Shown one piece after another: positions 1 to 9,465 of a stretch of DNA of 64,000 bases. The position numbers and the translations under genes were made by a program. The stretch spans positions 378,501 through 442,500 of the forward strand of contig NZ_FZPD01000004.1 of assembly GCF_900188325.1 (NCBI RefSeq), read 5' to 3'. The stretch comes from Ekhidna lutea. Lineage in GTDB: Bacteria; Bacteroidota; Bacteroidia; Cytophagales; Cyclobacteriaceae. The notes beneath the pieces are model-generated. The model was not told where the DNA came from. It saw only the letters and a list, made by a program, of their open reading frames with translations, and did not search any database. How positions within the stretch are numbered: position 1 is the stretch's first letter; each line of letters opens with the position of its first letter.

Positions 1-417
1 TAAATCTGTAAGTCCAGCCTGAATTGCCTTTGATGCACCTCCTGAACCAAGGATTAGTGCTTCACCTTTAAATTTTCCAATCCAGCCACGCAAAGACTCT
101 CTAAAGGCCATATAATCAGAATTATATCCTATTAATTTGCCACCATTTTTGTAAATCACATTGGCAGCTCCCACCTTAATTGCACTTGCATCCAGTTTAT
201 CAAGGTATTTCACCACCTTTTCCTTATGAGGCACGGTTACATTCACACCAACCAGGTCCTTATATTTCATCCACAGGGCAGGAAATTCATTTAGGAATTC
301 CATTTCAAAAAGATCATAAACATGATCCTTGAGCTTTAGTTTTTTAAACTTATCCTGAAAAAAACGCTGTGAAAAACTATGCCCTACCGGGTATCCTATC
401 AATCCAAATCTCTTCAT
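1..417 (-). CDS. aroE: Shikimate dehydrogenase, N-terminal part (cut by window edge)
   Basis: Reads leftward and runs off the window, leaving the first 139 residues. The enzyme reduces 3-dehydroshikimate to shikimate with NADPH in aromatic amino acid synthesis, in the cytosol. Visible family marks are the N-terminal GLIGYPVGHSFS substrate motif, NVTVPHKE with the catalytic lysine (about residues 61-68), a GYNSD motif in place of the usual GYNTD, and the nucleotide-binding start LGSGGASKA. The ATG at 417 begins MKRFGLIGYP, the expected start. Housekeeping gene; identification is firm although the C-terminal half is not seen. Confidence 0.93.
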   Translation of the reverse strand, partial: MKRFGLIGYPVGHSFSQRFFQDKFKKLKLKDHVYDLFEMEFLNEFPALWMKYKDLVGVNVTVPHKEKVVKYLDKLDASAIKVGAANVIYKNGGKLIGYNSDYMAFRESLRGWIGKFKGEALILGSGGASKAIQAGLTDL

Positions 418-466
418 GAAAAAATAAAGTTACCATGAAATAACTAGTATAACGGAAATACAAGAA

Positions 467-1345
467 CTACTCTGCCGCTCGACCATATCGCTCAAGCACA
501 AACACCACAAGCATACCAAAAACCCCAATACAAATAGATGGTAGTAAAAGGCTTGGCTCATTGGTAAGTTGCTCATATTTCAAAGGAGAAATATTCCGAA
601 ATGTTATATCATCCGATAATTTCCAAGGCCAAATTTTATTGAGAGATCCCAGCATAAACCCAGCCAGAAGAGCCATGACAGTTCCTTTGTGACGTTGCAA
701 AAGCCAATGGATTAACCTGGAAAATGAGAGCAGTCCCACAGCACACCCCAATCCAAAAACAAAAATCACTTTAAAATCAAAGACCTTTACTGCATTGAGT
801 ACATACTCATATTTAGCTAAGAGGATCAATATAAATGATCCGGAAATACCGGGCAGAATCATTGCACAAATGGCAATTGCTCCTGAAATAAACACAAACC
901 ACAGTTGATCAGGGCTTGATGCCGGAGTAAGCGAGGTAATCAGATATGCGACAATAGCTCCGATCAAAAATGACAGATAAGTAATGCCATTATTTTTTCT
1001 AGGCATCACATAGAATGATGAAATTAGAATCAACCCGAAAAAAAAGGACCATAGCAGGATAGGGTGATTATCCAGCAGGTAGCTAATTCCTCTGGAAAGA
1101 AGGAAAATACTCATAAATATCCCCGCAAATACTTGGACTAAAAACTGACCGTTTACATGATCCCATAGGTCTTTAAATTTTAATTTAAATGCCAATTGAG
1201 CAGCGGTTAGATCAAAAGATTTAATTGAATTAATCAGTTCTTCATAGATGCCGGTGATTAAAGCAATCGTACCTCCTGAAACACCTGGAATCAGATCAGC
1301 GCATCCCATTGCAGCACCTTTTAATACAAGTTTCGCATTTATCAT
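467..1345 (-). CDS. DUF368 family membrane protein, probable undecaprenyl-phosphate translocase (PopT-like)
   Basis: Polytopic inner-membrane protein of 292 residues with about eight hydrophobic segments. Two related motifs, PGVSGGT (about 20-26) and PGISGS (about 165-170), each followed by a similar hydrophobic helix, show the internal duplication typical of DUF368. Members of this family (PopT in Vibrio cholerae) have been reported to return undecaprenyl phosphate across the membrane for reuse in cell-wall and polysaccharide synthesis. That role is inferred here from family membership. A polysaccharide operon lies 3 kb away, but there is no direct operon link. It lies 50 bp downstream of aroE's start on the same strand. 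Confidence 0.85.
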   Translation of the reverse strand: MINAKLVLKGAAMGCADLIPGVSGGTIALITGIYEELINSIKSFDLTAAQLAFKLKFKDLWDHVNGQFLVQVFAGIFMSIFLLSRGISYLLDNHPILLWSFFFGLILISSFYVMPRKNNGITYLSFLIGAIVAYLITSLTPASSPDQLWFVFISGAIAICAMILPGISGSFILILLAKYEYVLNAVKVFDFKVIFVFGLGCAVGLLSFSRLIHWLLQRHKGTVMALLAGFMLGSLNKIWPWKLSDDITFRNISPLKYEQLTNEPSLLLPSICIGVFGMLVVFVLERYGRAAE

Positions 1346-1467
1346 TATGCGAACTTACTCAGTTCTATCCAAGTATTATAAATCAGGTTTGTTACATTTT
1401 TCACCTCACATTTTTAGGGGAGTCATTTCAGAATTATTACTAATAGAAAACTCACATCAAGAATATT

Positions 1468-2076
1468 ATGAAAATTATCACCACACTCCTGACTGTTCTT
1501 ATAGCCTTTTCTATATCGGCTCAAACGATTGACACTGACTATTCAAACCATAAGAAAAGGGCGATCAAGTTTGAATTCTTTTCACCACTAACAGGTAACT
1601 CAACTTTTGGATATGAGAACTACATCAAAGACTGGCTTTCATGGGAAGCAAAAGTTGGTTTCATTGGACTTGGTTTGGACAATAATGATATAAATCCATC
1701 TGGATTCTTGTTTAAGGGTGGTCCTAAATTCAAGCTCAATCCGGATTTCGTAACAGATGACTTAAAAGGATCGCATCTTCTCAGTGGAAAATATATCCGT
1801 CCGGAGCTAATATTTGCGCACTACACTCAAGATGAACCATATTATAATGGCACTTCTGAGTTTAATAGGGAAACATTTACCTCAGTTGGATTCCTAATTA
1901 CCTATGGAAGGCAATATATCCTTGCCAATATTATGACGCTAGACTATCATATTGGTCTTGGCTATGGATGGGACAATTCAAATGATGGTAGATACAACTA
2001 TGGCCACTCCAATGGAGACACCTCATTCCCTGTTGCTATTTCAGCAGGATTTACGATTGGTGTACTTATGAAGTAA
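1468..2076 (+). CDS. Secreted outer-membrane beta-barrel-like protein
   Basis: 202 residues with a clear signal peptide (MKIITTLLTVLIAFSISAQ). The rest alternates polar and aromatic residues in short strands, with many Gly/Tyr/Asn, and ends in a hydrophobic strand (AISAGFTIGVLMK), as in small Bacteroidota outer-membrane barrels. No catalytic motif is visible and the ligand is unknown. It is divergent from the DUF368 gene and stops directly beside the stop codon of the following minus-strand gene, so it is probably a single-gene transcript. Confidence 0.7.
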   Translation: MKIITTLLTVLIAFSISAQTIDTDYSNHKKRAIKFEFFSPLTGNSTFGYENYIKDWLSWEAKVGFIGLGLDNNDINPSGFLFKGGPKFKLNPDFVTDDLKGSHLLSGKYIRPELIFAHYTQDEPYYNGTSEFNRETFTSVGFLITYGRQYILANIMTLDYHIGLGYGWDNSNDGRYNYGHSNGDTSFPVAISAGFTIGVLMK

Positions 2077-2832
2077 TTATAAAAAATGACTAAAAGTATC
2101 GCCTCTTAATCCGATTCTTATCGTTTCGAGTGGAATCACCTCATTAGGGGCGATATTTCCAAGATTAACGTTTGTACCACACAATTTAATAAACCAAACC
2201 TGTTGTGCTTTTTGAGGCGCCTCCCATAGGATTTTTTCTTCGGGGATTTGTGTAAGAATTTCTTCCACCAAACCCTGACGTACCTCACCAGAGTCTCTAA
2301 ACAAACCAACGTTACCACTTTCTCGAGCTTCTCCGATTACTTTCCACGCTCCAGCTTCTAGCTCTGTTTCCATCTGCTGAATCCACTTATATGGAGGAAT
2401 GATCTTAGCCGCATCCTTGGACCCCACTTCGCTGAGAACGGTCACTTGCTTTGCCAGTGTGCTTATATACTCACACTTGATATCATGATCCATCTCTATA
2501 GATCCATCCGATACCTCAGCATACTCAAGTCCAAACTCATCAAGAATTTTTTGATAATCAGCAAATTGATCCCTAGCAATGAAGGCCTCAAACAAAGTGC
2601 CTCCAAAATAGCATGGAATACCCGCCGATTTATAGAGTGCTATTTTCTCTTTTAGTTTTGGATATACATAAGATGTAGCCCATCCAAACTTGACGATATC
2701 AATGTAGTTCCCACTTGTTTCGATCAAATCTTCAACCTCTCTTAGACTTAGGCCTTTGTCCATGACCATAGTGTAGCCTTCGGTTCTTGGTTTACTTGTT
2801 CGCTCGGGTAGATTGTTAAGGTTATAATTCAT
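2077..2832 (-). CDS. Phosphosulfolactate synthase-like protein (ComA family)
   Basis: 251 residues, the usual length of the ComA family. These enzymes add sulfite to phosphoenolpyruvate to give (R)-phosphosulfolactate, a step of coenzyme M synthesis in archaea. Bacterial homologues occur in organisms without coenzyme M. Motifs seen are DIVKFGWATSY, a GGTLFE loop, LGLEYAEVSDGS-like text, an SEVGSKD segment and ARESGNVGLF, all characteristic of this TIM-barrel family. In Bacteroidota a link to sulfonate or sulfonolipid metabolism is plausible but is inference. The ATG at 2832 gives MNYNLNNLPERTSKPR, a typical start. No obvious partner gene is adjacent. Confidence 0.85.
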   Translation of the reverse strand: MNYNLNNLPERTSKPRTEGYTMVMDKGLSLREVEDLIETSGNYIDIVKFGWATSYVYPKLKEKIALYKSAGIPCYFGGTLFEAFIARDQFADYQKILDEFGLEYAEVSDGSIEMDHDIKCEYISTLAKQVTVLSEVGSKDAAKIIPPYKWIQQMETELEAGAWKVIGEARESGNVGLFRDSGEVRQGLVEEILTQIPEEKILWEAPQKAQQVWFIKLCGTNVNLGNIAPNEVIPLETIRIGLRGDTFSHFL

Positions 2833-2898
2833 TTAGGATTTTTGGTGCTTTGTAAAAACAAGCCTCAAAAATCAGAAATATTCCTTAGACGGTCAAGA

Positions 2899-4302
2899 TT
2901 ATTTATTATCCTGTCTGAACTGATCAATAATTCGGTACAGTGCTTTTTGGGTGGGCAGATTGGGAAAGAAATCGAAAAGCACTTCATGCCCTTCAAAATC
3001 TAACATCAAAGCAGTCTCCAGTCTGTTTATTGCATTTTTATAACTTCCTGACCCGATAAGATACACAACTCCTCTGTAGTACATCTCAGCATTGTCAGGA
3101 CACTCATCAAGTCCCCTCTCTAATATCTCAATAGCTTGATCATAATCTCCCTGCTCATAATATACCATTGACCAGTCTAACCAAATTTTAGGATCTTCAG
3201 AATCCATTTCGCTGGCCTCTTTATAAGCATCAATGGAAGAAACAAGGTTTCCTGTTTTGTACTCCGCATCCGCTACAGCCTTCCAATAGTGAGCATTTTC
3301 AGAGTCAAGTTTTAGGGCTTTATTAAGAAAATGAATGGCCTCATACCATTTATCTTGAAGGGCCAAACAAACACCTACCCCATACCAAGCCTCATGATAC
3401 ATCTGGTCTAACTTAGTAGCCTTCTGATAATACTTTATTGCTAATTCAAGTTGTTGAAGTTTTTCATATGCCGCGCCAATATGGCAATAGGTTTCAGGTG
3501 AAGCCCCTTCCTGATCGTAGGTTTTTAGGTATGCCGCAAGGGCCTGATCATATTTACCCAGATTCATAAGGGCATTGCCCATGTTGAACCACGCACTGCT
3601 AAATTCATCATCTATGGCAGTGGCATATTCATATGCATCCACAGCCTCTTCAAATTTTGCTAATTTATTGTACACAATCCCAAGGTTGTACCAGGCATAT
3701 TCTGAGTAAGGGTCCTGATCAATGAATTTCTGATAATACGACAGACTGCTTTTGAGCTCTCCTGACACATCAAGACAATATGCTAACTCATACAGCGCAT
3801 TCTCATTAAGCATGTTAATTTCAATGGCCTGTTTATATTGCTCAGCTGCTTCTTTGTATTTTCCGAGTCCCTGATAGGCCATCCCGATGCTGAAGTAGAC
3901 CTCATCTCTTTCTTCAACATTCATTAGCGCACTTTCATATGCCTCAATAGCCTCTTCAAATTCTGATAGTAAACAGTGAATAGCACCCTTTTGAAGCAGC
4001 AACTCCGGATCATTTGGCTGAATGTTCAAGGTTTCGTTAAGGAGGTCAATTGCATCATCAGACCTTTCCATTTTAACCAGAACATCAGATTTCTCAATGG
4101 TTATATCTATTGAATAAGGAAATTGTTCAAGTCCTAGTGTCGCGGCTTTAAGCGCATGATTTAACTTATCGTGTGTACCGTAGTAACAAATAATTTGAAT
4201 CATAGCCTCCTCATCGAAAAAATGATTCTCCCTGTTTTTAAGGAATGCTTCAAACTTTCGAATCAACTCTCTCTCTTCCTTGCGTTTATGTTCCTCAGCC
4301 AT
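2899..4302 (-). CDS. Tetratricopeptide repeat protein
   Basis: 467 residues made almost entirely of about eleven to twelve TPR units with the usual W/G/A/P spacing (for example AWYNLGIVYNKLAKFEEAVDAYEYA and AWFNMGNALMNLGKYDQALAAY). There is no signal peptide and no membrane segment, so it is probably a cytoplasmic scaffold for protein-protein contacts. Similar stand-alone TPR proteins are common in this phylum and of unknown partner. It lies 66 bp downstream of the phosphosulfolactate synthase-like gene's start, on the same strand, and about 100 bp from the CpsB-like gene. Confidence 0.85.
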   Translation of the reverse strand: MAEEHKRKEERELIRKFEAFLKNRENHFFDEEAMIQIICYYGTHDKLNHALKAATLGLEQFPYSIDITIEKSDVLVKMERSDDAIDLLNETLNIQPNDPELLLQKGAIHCLLSEFEEAIEAYESALMNVEERDEVYFSIGMAYQGLGKYKEAAEQYKQAIEINMLNENALYELAYCLDVSGELKSSLSYYQKFIDQDPYSEYAWYNLGIVYNKLAKFEEAVDAYEYATAIDDEFSSAWFNMGNALMNLGKYDQALAAYLKTYDQEGASPETYCHIGAAYEKLQQLELAIKYYQKATKLDQMYHEAWYGVGVCLALQDKWYEAIHFLNKALKLDSENAHYWKAVADAEYKTGNLVSSIDAYKEASEMDSEDPKIWLDWSMVYYEQGDYDQAIEILERGLDECPDNAEMYYRGVVYLIGSGSYKNAINRLETALMLDFEGHEVLFDFFPNLPTQKALYRIIDQFRQDNK

Positions 4303-4399
4303 ATTAAAGCGTTAAAATTCGGTGGTTTTTATCAAAATGAATTTAGGGGAAAATGACATCAAAAACCTTAACCAAAGGCCTAAAAAGTTTTCCACACCC

Positions 4400-5119
4400 T
4401 CATAAAAGTTCCTGGTTTTTTAAACTTCCGTTCTTTATCAGTTTTTGGATTTCTGATGATTCCAGGCCCTTTTTCATAAATGGGATATGCGCTTGTCTAT
4501 GCAAATCTGAACCTAAAAAGTCGACCAATCCCAGTTTAATTAAATACTTTCCTAATTTCTGAGGTACTGCTCCATAATACCCACCAATTGAACCTAAAGT
4601 AATTTGAAACATCACCCCAATTTCTTTTAGTTCCTCAAGCCAATTGATACTTCCTTCTAAAAACTGATATCTCTCAGGGTGAGCTAACACAGGTTGTAAT
4701 CCAATTGCCATTAGGTCAAACATTGCTGACTCAAAATAGATGGGTTTATTTTGAAATGGAGCTTCCACCAAAATCATATTATCACCAAAAGAAAGTAAGG
4801 TATCTCTTGCTTTAACTTTCGCAATGAAGTTTTCATCTACATAATACTCTGCTGCTGCTTCTACTTCCATTTCAACATCACACCTTTTAAGCTCTTCCTG
4901 CAGCCTCTTAAGGCCAATCATTATTACCTCGGGGGTATTTGGATAGCGTGGATGTATATGAGGTGTGGTTACAACCTTATTTATTCCTAGCGCTGCTAAT
5001 TCCCGAATCATATTGATGCTTTGGTCCATCGATTGTGAGCCATCATCAATATTTGGGATTAAATGAGAGTGGATGTCAACACTTAATGGATGTATCTTTT
5101 TCTTCCCAAAAAGAGCCAT
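4400..5119 (-). CDS. CpsB/YwqE-like PHP-domain tyrosine-protein phosphatase
   Basis: Metal-dependent phosphatase of the PHP fold that dephosphorylates tyrosine autokinases controlling capsule/exopolysaccharide polymerisation. Metal-binding motifs are visible: DIHSHLIPNIDDGS near the N-terminus, TTPHIHP, VLAHPERY and GSDLH. At 239 residues it has the family length. The ATG at 5119 shares one base with the TGA of the upstream kinase gene (TGATG), so the pair is translationally coupled and the kinase is the likely substrate. Last gene of the polysaccharide operon. Confidence 0.9.
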   Translation of the reverse strand: MALFGKKKIHPLSVDIHSHLIPNIDDGSQSMDQSINMIRELAALGINKVVTTPHIHPRYPNTPEVIMIGLKRLQEELKRCDVEMEVEAAAEYYVDENFIAKVKARDTLLSFGDNMILVEAPFQNKPIYFESAMFDLMAIGLQPVLAHPERYQFLEGSINWLEELKEIGVMFQITLGSIGGYYGAVPQKLGKYLIKLGLVDFLGSDLHRQAHIPFMKKGLESSEIQKLIKNGSLKNQELL

Positions 5120-7497
5120 CAAAACAAATTTTTAATTCCATTGGCAACCTTCCTACGCTTCGATTCATCTTCTGTGTAATAACCATAACCGTAACCATAA
5201 CCGTAACCATAACCCGGAGTTGAGTCAATTGAATTTAGAATGGTCGTCATTTTGTTAAACTGACCTGTTGATTTAAGATCATTCAACACTTTAACAAAAC
5301 TTCTTTTAGAATAATCTGCCCTAACAATATAAAGTTGGATATCGCAAAGTTTCATTACCAGACGCCCATCTGTGACTAATCCTACTGGTGGAGTATCTAA
5401 AATGACAACATCATAAGATTTATTTAAATCCTTAACCATTTTTTCGAATGATGGCTGAAGAAGCAGCTCTGATGGATTGGGAGGTGTGGGTCCTGCTGAA
5501 ATAAAGTAAAGGCCCTCTATTGGTGTTTTTTGAATGCTTTCTTTGATTGTGCTTTTTTCTGAAAGTATTGTACTTACTCCACTGCTTCCGCTAACTCCGC
5601 CAAATGCAAGATGAACCTTGGGTTTACGCATGTCCAGATCAACAACACATACTTTCTGACCTGTCATCGCCATTATGGCTCCCAAATTAGATGCAACGAA
5701 CGTTTTTCCTTCGCCAGAAATTGTTGAGGTAACACTAATAGATTTAGAACCCTCATTTGGATGAATGAAATCCATATTCGTTCTAATTGTTCGTAGGGCT
5801 TCACTCAGTGAACTTTTTGAGTCCTTCTTTACTACTAGTGATGTTTGGTTTAATGCCTCCTTAGAATAATGTGGAATAGCACCCAGTACAGGCACATTTA
5901 CCAGTTTCTCAAGCTCACGAACTCCGGCTACTTTGTTATGAGCCAGGTATCTAATTAAAAGAAAAACAATACTTAGCATTGAGCCAATCATAAATCCAGC
6001 CCCGATTATAAGTCCTTTTTGCGGCTTGATCGGAGCGGATGGCAGAGATGCTGGCGAAAGGATAACATTCTTTGTTACTGTACCTGCTCTGGTTATTTCT
6101 AACTCCATTTTTGAAGTCTGCAGTTGTAGCATAAATTCTTCCTGAAGATCATAAACCCTTCTATTCTTTCCATATTCTGTACCCATTGAAGGTAGCTGTG
6201 ACAAGTTGCCTTCAAGAATATTCCGTCTGCGATCAATTTGTAATAACCGATCGCTTAAGGTGCCGTCATAAGAATCAAGTAAATCAGTTAGTAGTTTCTT
6301 TGATTTATCTAATTGAGTATCTAGTTGCTCAATTACAAATGAGGTTTCATTGTAGGAAGCTAGTTTTAGTTCGCGCTCTTGTTGAAGTTCAGAATATTCG
6401 TTAATTGATTCGGAAAGTGATTTTGGTAGTTGCTCTAAAAGTAGTGGATTAACCACAATAGCCCCCTTAGCACTTACTTGATTCTGAATGAGGTTCAAAT
6501 CATTGATATTTCTTCTTAAATCATAGCGTTGCGAGTCTAAAATCGCCAATTGCTCGATAGTCCTATTCAGATCTGCACTTAAATTGGTCGTTCTGTTTTC
6601 AATAGTGAATTGCTCAAAGTAGTCTTCATACTCTGACAATTTTTGCTCTGTACTCTCAATCTGGGAGTCAAGAAAAGATATTTTCTGTTCAATAGCTACA
6701 TTTTTGACCTCTCTCGTATAATCCAGATACAAAGAATCAATTAAATCGACCAGGTCTCTGGCTTTATATTTATTGAAATCTGAGTACGAGATTCGGATGG
6801 TCTTTGCGTTAAAGTTTTCAGGCAATACATCAAGATTGCTTTGAAGCTCATTAACTAAAGCATCCCGGCTGCTGATTATAAAAAAGTATTTGTTATCATC
6901 AGAAGGATCAAATGAGTCTGTTCGCTCAACTAGAAGGTTAAAATCCTTTGTTTTAATCTCTTCTCCAAATGAATAGGTTTCATTTACCTCTTGCCCGTTT
7001 TTTAAATAGGTAAGGATAAATGAATCTTCTGCACCAAATCGAATATCAAATGGAGTATCAAAATAAGATGTATTATGAATTTTATGAGATACTATGAATG
7101 GTGAATTTCGATATCTCTCATCAGTTAGGTAACGTCCGTAAACATGGTATGATACATCCATTTTAGCTGCCTCAGCTACTCGAGAAAGAAAAAGCTTTGA
7201 TTTAATAAGCTCAATCTCTCCGGATATTTCATTCCTTTCCTGTGTATTCACAACTTCGACCAGCCCAAGTACATTTGCTTCGCTTTCAAATTCCAGCTTA
7301 ACTATGGATGATGAACTATAAACAGGTTTTGTATAGCGTACGTAAACATATGCAAGAGAGGTCGTCAATAGTACAAATGCTATCATCCAGAATTTGCTAC
7401 GTTTAAGTACGTACCAAAATCTCTCCAGATCAAATGATTCAAAAAAGTCTTTTTCCGACTCGATGTGTTGGTTGTTTGGCGGTAAATTATTTTCCAT
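5119..7497 (-). CDS. Wzc-like polysaccharide co-polymerase and tyrosine autokinase
   Basis: 792-residue inner-membrane protein that combines a Wzz-type chain-length domain with a BY-kinase domain. There is a membrane segment near residues 37-57, a long periplasmic coiled-coil region, a second membrane segment near 500, and then Walker A (SGEGKTF), Walker A' (VDLDMRKP) and Walker B (VVILDTPP) motifs. The C-terminal tyrosine cluster is a repetitive YGYGYGYGYGYY stretch encoded by in-frame hexanucleotide repeats. The ATG at 7497 shares one base with the preceding TGA. It works with the Wza-like exporter upstream and the PHP phosphatase downstream. Confidence 0.93.
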   Translation of the reverse strand: MENNLPPNNQHIESEKDFFESFDLERFWYVLKRSKFWMIAFVLLTTSLAYVYVRYTKPVYSSSSIVKLEFESEANVLGLVEVVNTQERNEISGEIELIKSKLFLSRVAEAAKMDVSYHVYGRYLTDERYRNSPFIVSHKIHNTSYFDTPFDIRFGAEDSFILTYLKNGQEVNETYSFGEEIKTKDFNLLVERTDSFDPSDDNKYFFIISSRDALVNELQSNLDVLPENFNAKTIRISYSDFNKYKARDLVDLIDSLYLDYTREVKNVAIEQKISFLDSQIESTEQKLSEYEDYFEQFTIENRTTNLSADLNRTIEQLAILDSQRYDLRRNINDLNLIQNQVSAKGAIVVNPLLLEQLPKSLSESINEYSELQQERELKLASYNETSFVIEQLDTQLDKSKKLLTDLLDSYDGTLSDRLLQIDRRRNILEGNLSQLPSMGTEYGKNRRVYDLQEEFMLQLQTSKMELEITRAGTVTKNVILSPASLPSAPIKPQKGLIIGAGFMIGSMLSIVFLLIRYLAHNKVAGVRELEKLVNVPVLGAIPHYSKEALNQTSLVVKKDSKSSLSEALRTIRTNMDFIHPNEGSKSISVTSTISGEGKTFVASNLGAIMAMTGQKVCVVDLDMRKPKVHLAFGGVSGSSGVSTILSEKSTIKESIQKTPIEGLYFISAGPTPPNPSELLLQPSFEKMVKDLNKSYDVVILDTPPVGLVTDGRLVMKLCDIQLYIVRADYSKRSFVKVLNDLKSTGQFNKMTTILNSIDSTPGYGYGYGYGYGYYTEDESKRRKVANGIKNLF

Positions 7498-8249
7498 CAC
7501 AAATTCTGAACTACAACAATTAAAGTGAGTACGCTGGAAACAAGACTAAGTGCCGGAGAAACATCTCTCAGGGTTTCAAGCCAAGGTCGTCTCCACGGTT
7601 CAATGTAAATAATATCGCCAGGCTCGACGATCATATTAGTCTTCTTCATTCCACTAATAGTTGCCAGGTTAATCTGATACACATCATCACCTCTTACCAA
7701 TCTAATATTTTGTGCCTTTGAGCCCAAATCAAGACCCTCCGCAGAAGCCAAAACTTCCACAAGGTTGGTATTTTCATTTTGCAGTGGAATGACCTTTCCA
7801 CCCGGAGCTCCCAAAACAAAAACCCTCCTATTAGTGATTCTCAATTTGACAAAAGAGCCCTTATACACATCATCAAATTTTTCCGCCACCTTATTTTCGG
7901 CTGCAAACAAAGTCATACCAGCTAATTCAATATTTCCAATCATCGGAAATGTGACAATTCCATCTGACTGAATAACATACTGGAATCTATCTTTGAACTG
8001 TTGCTGCTGTTGTGCTGGACCGGATACTAGTTCGAGATTTGGATCAATTAAACGCTCTCCATTATGGGTGAATACATCAAGCAAAAGAATATCATTTCTC
8101 TTTAACTCATAATTCCCCTCAACTTCATCAGTAACCTTTGAAAGGTCCTCCTCCGTAAATTCGTCATCAAAACGAAACATGATGTCTTGTTTATAGGCCT
8201 TACAGCTACTTAAAACAGCGATTAAAATAATAAATACTAAACGGTTCAC
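7497..8249 (-). CDS. Wza-like polysaccharide export lipoprotein (SLBB domain)
   Basis: 250 residues with a lipoprotein signal (IAVLSSCK, lipobox LSSC) at the N-terminus. A polysaccharide export domain follows (RNDILLLDVF ... YVIQSDGIVTFPMIGNIELAGMT split over two strands), then an SLBB-like region (VFVLGAPGGKVIPLQNENTNLVEVLASA). The final hydrophobic stretch (ALSLVSSVLTLIVVVQNL) could be the outer-membrane helix. The start codon is GTG. It forms the outer-membrane pore for polysaccharide pushed out by the Wzc/Wzx/Wzy machinery. It is overlapped by the kinase gene and clearly belongs to the same operon. Confidence 0.9.
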   Translation of the reverse strand: MNRLVFIILIAVLSSCKAYKQDIMFRFDDEFTEEDLSKVTDEVEGNYELKRNDILLLDVFTHNGERLIDPNLELVSGPAQQQQQFKDRFQYVIQSDGIVTFPMIGNIELAGMTLFAAENKVAEKFDDVYKGSFVKLRITNRRVFVLGAPGGKVIPLQNENTNLVEVLASAEGLDLGSKAQNIRLVRGDDVYQINLATISGMKKTNMIVEPGDIIYIEPWRRPWLETLRDVSPALSLVSSVLTLIVVVQNL

Positions 8250-8288
8250 AGATAAGTGTTTATAAGTCGTAAAAATAGAAGAAATATT

Positions 8289-9398
8289 CTATGACAGCCC
8301 GATGATTCGACGTATTGTCTGATCATACATGTCAATAACAATATTTTCATCAAACCGCTCTTCCACTAACTTACGAGAGTTCTTGCCAAGTTGCCTTCTT
8401 TCTTCATCATTTAGTGAAAGTAATAGCTTGATTTTATCAACAAGGCTTTTAGCATTCTTGGCTTCAAATAGGAATCCATTATGGCCATCCTTCACAACTT
8501 CACGACACCCTGGCACATCTGTTGTTAAAATAGGTTTGGCTAAAGCTGCTCCCTCCAATAACGTGCGTGGAGTACCTTCCCGATATGAAGGCAAAACCAC
8601 AACATCATGCGCAGAAATTATTCGCTTTATTTCATCGGAATGTGAGTAATACTGAATCCAACCATTTCTTTGCCAACTATCCAACTCATTCTGAGTAATA
8701 GACCGGCTATGCTTTTGATCAAATTTGCCTATTAAGGTAAAGCTTACCCTGTCATCATCACTAAAGGTTGATGCCGCTTCTGCATATTCTCTTACTCCTT
8801 TTTCAATGATAACTCTCGATATCATTAAAAGCTTAAGAGGCTTAGCTTCTTTAAATTCTTCAGGTGCGAAATCATTTAAATCTATCCCAGATCCGGGCAA
8901 AACGCCTACCCTATCATCTTTAAGATGGATGATGCTTGTAAAGAAGTTCTTATCATCCTCATTTTGAAAAAAAACATAGCTGGAGTATCTGAACGCAAGC
9001 TTATAAAGTTTCACAGCCAGTTTGCCAATCAATCCTTCCACCAAAAAAACGGTTCCTAATCCGCTTACATTACAAATGACGGGAACTGATGTAAACTTAC
9101 CAGCAAGCGAACTATAGATATTTGACTTTATCGTGTATGACAATGCTATATCGGGCTTTTCCCTTCTAAAAATCTTATGAATTTTACCGAAATAGGAAAA
9201 ATCTTTAACAGGATTGGATCCGGTACTATCTAATGAAATGAGTATACACCTTACTCCCCAGTCTTCCAGATAAGCAGTGTATTCATCCTGAGGAGCTAAA
9301 ACAATCACTTCATCACCCTTAGAAAGAAAGTGATGAACCAGGCCTTTCCTAAAATTGTAGATATTCCAACAAGTATTGGCAATAAAAGCAATCTTCAC
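8289..9398 (-). CDS. Glycosyltransferase family 4
   Basis: Cytosolic GT-B enzyme that transfers a sugar from a nucleotide donor during surface polysaccharide synthesis. The N-terminal domain starts KIAFIANTCWNIYNFRKGL, and the C-terminal donor domain has LLMISRVIIEKGVREY, SYREGTPRTLLEGAALAKP and TTDVPGCREVV, classic GT4 signatures. I place the start at a GTG (9398) because the in-frame extension upstream is atypical, cysteine-rich and would overlap hflX on the other strand. The protein is then 369 residues, normal for the family. It is the first gene of the exopolysaccharide operon; the acceptor sugar cannot be told. Confidence 0.87.
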   Translation of the reverse strand: MKIAFIANTCWNIYNFRKGLVHHFLSKGDEVIVLAPQDEYTAYLEDWGVRCILISLDSTGSNPVKDFSYFGKIHKIFRREKPDIALSYTIKSNIYSSLAGKFTSVPVICNVSGLGTVFLVEGLIGKLAVKLYKLAFRYSSYVFFQNEDDKNFFTSIIHLKDDRVGVLPGSGIDLNDFAPEEFKEAKPLKLLMISRVIIEKGVREYAEAASTFSDDDRVSFTLIGKFDQKHSRSITQNELDSWQRNGWIQYYSHSDEIKRIISAHDVVVLPSYREGTPRTLLEGAALAKPILTTDVPGCREVVKDGHNGFLFEAKNAKSLVDKIKLLLSLNDEERRQLGKNSRKLVEERFDENIVIDMYDQTIRRIIGLS

Positions 9399-9423
9399 CT
9401 TGTAAACGCTTTGAATAGCAAAC

Positions 9424-9456
9424 TTTTGTAAGCTATGTTTTATTGAGCAAACTTTG
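9424..9456 (+). promoter_or_regulatory. Candidate Bacteroidota-type promoter of hflX
   Basis: TTTG (9425-9428), a 20-bp gap and AAACTTTG (9449-9456) match the -33/-7 pattern (TTTG, TAnnTTTG) with one mismatch. It would give a nearly leaderless message starting at the ATG at 9466. Confidence 0.3.
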
Positions 9457-9465
9457 CATAAGAAT

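Noticed and set aside
5181-5216. Tandem repeat considered as a CRISPR-like or replication repeat
   Set aside because: Six-base unit inside a coding region that encodes the expected tyrosine tail; no spacers. No CRISPR array was seen anywhere in the window.
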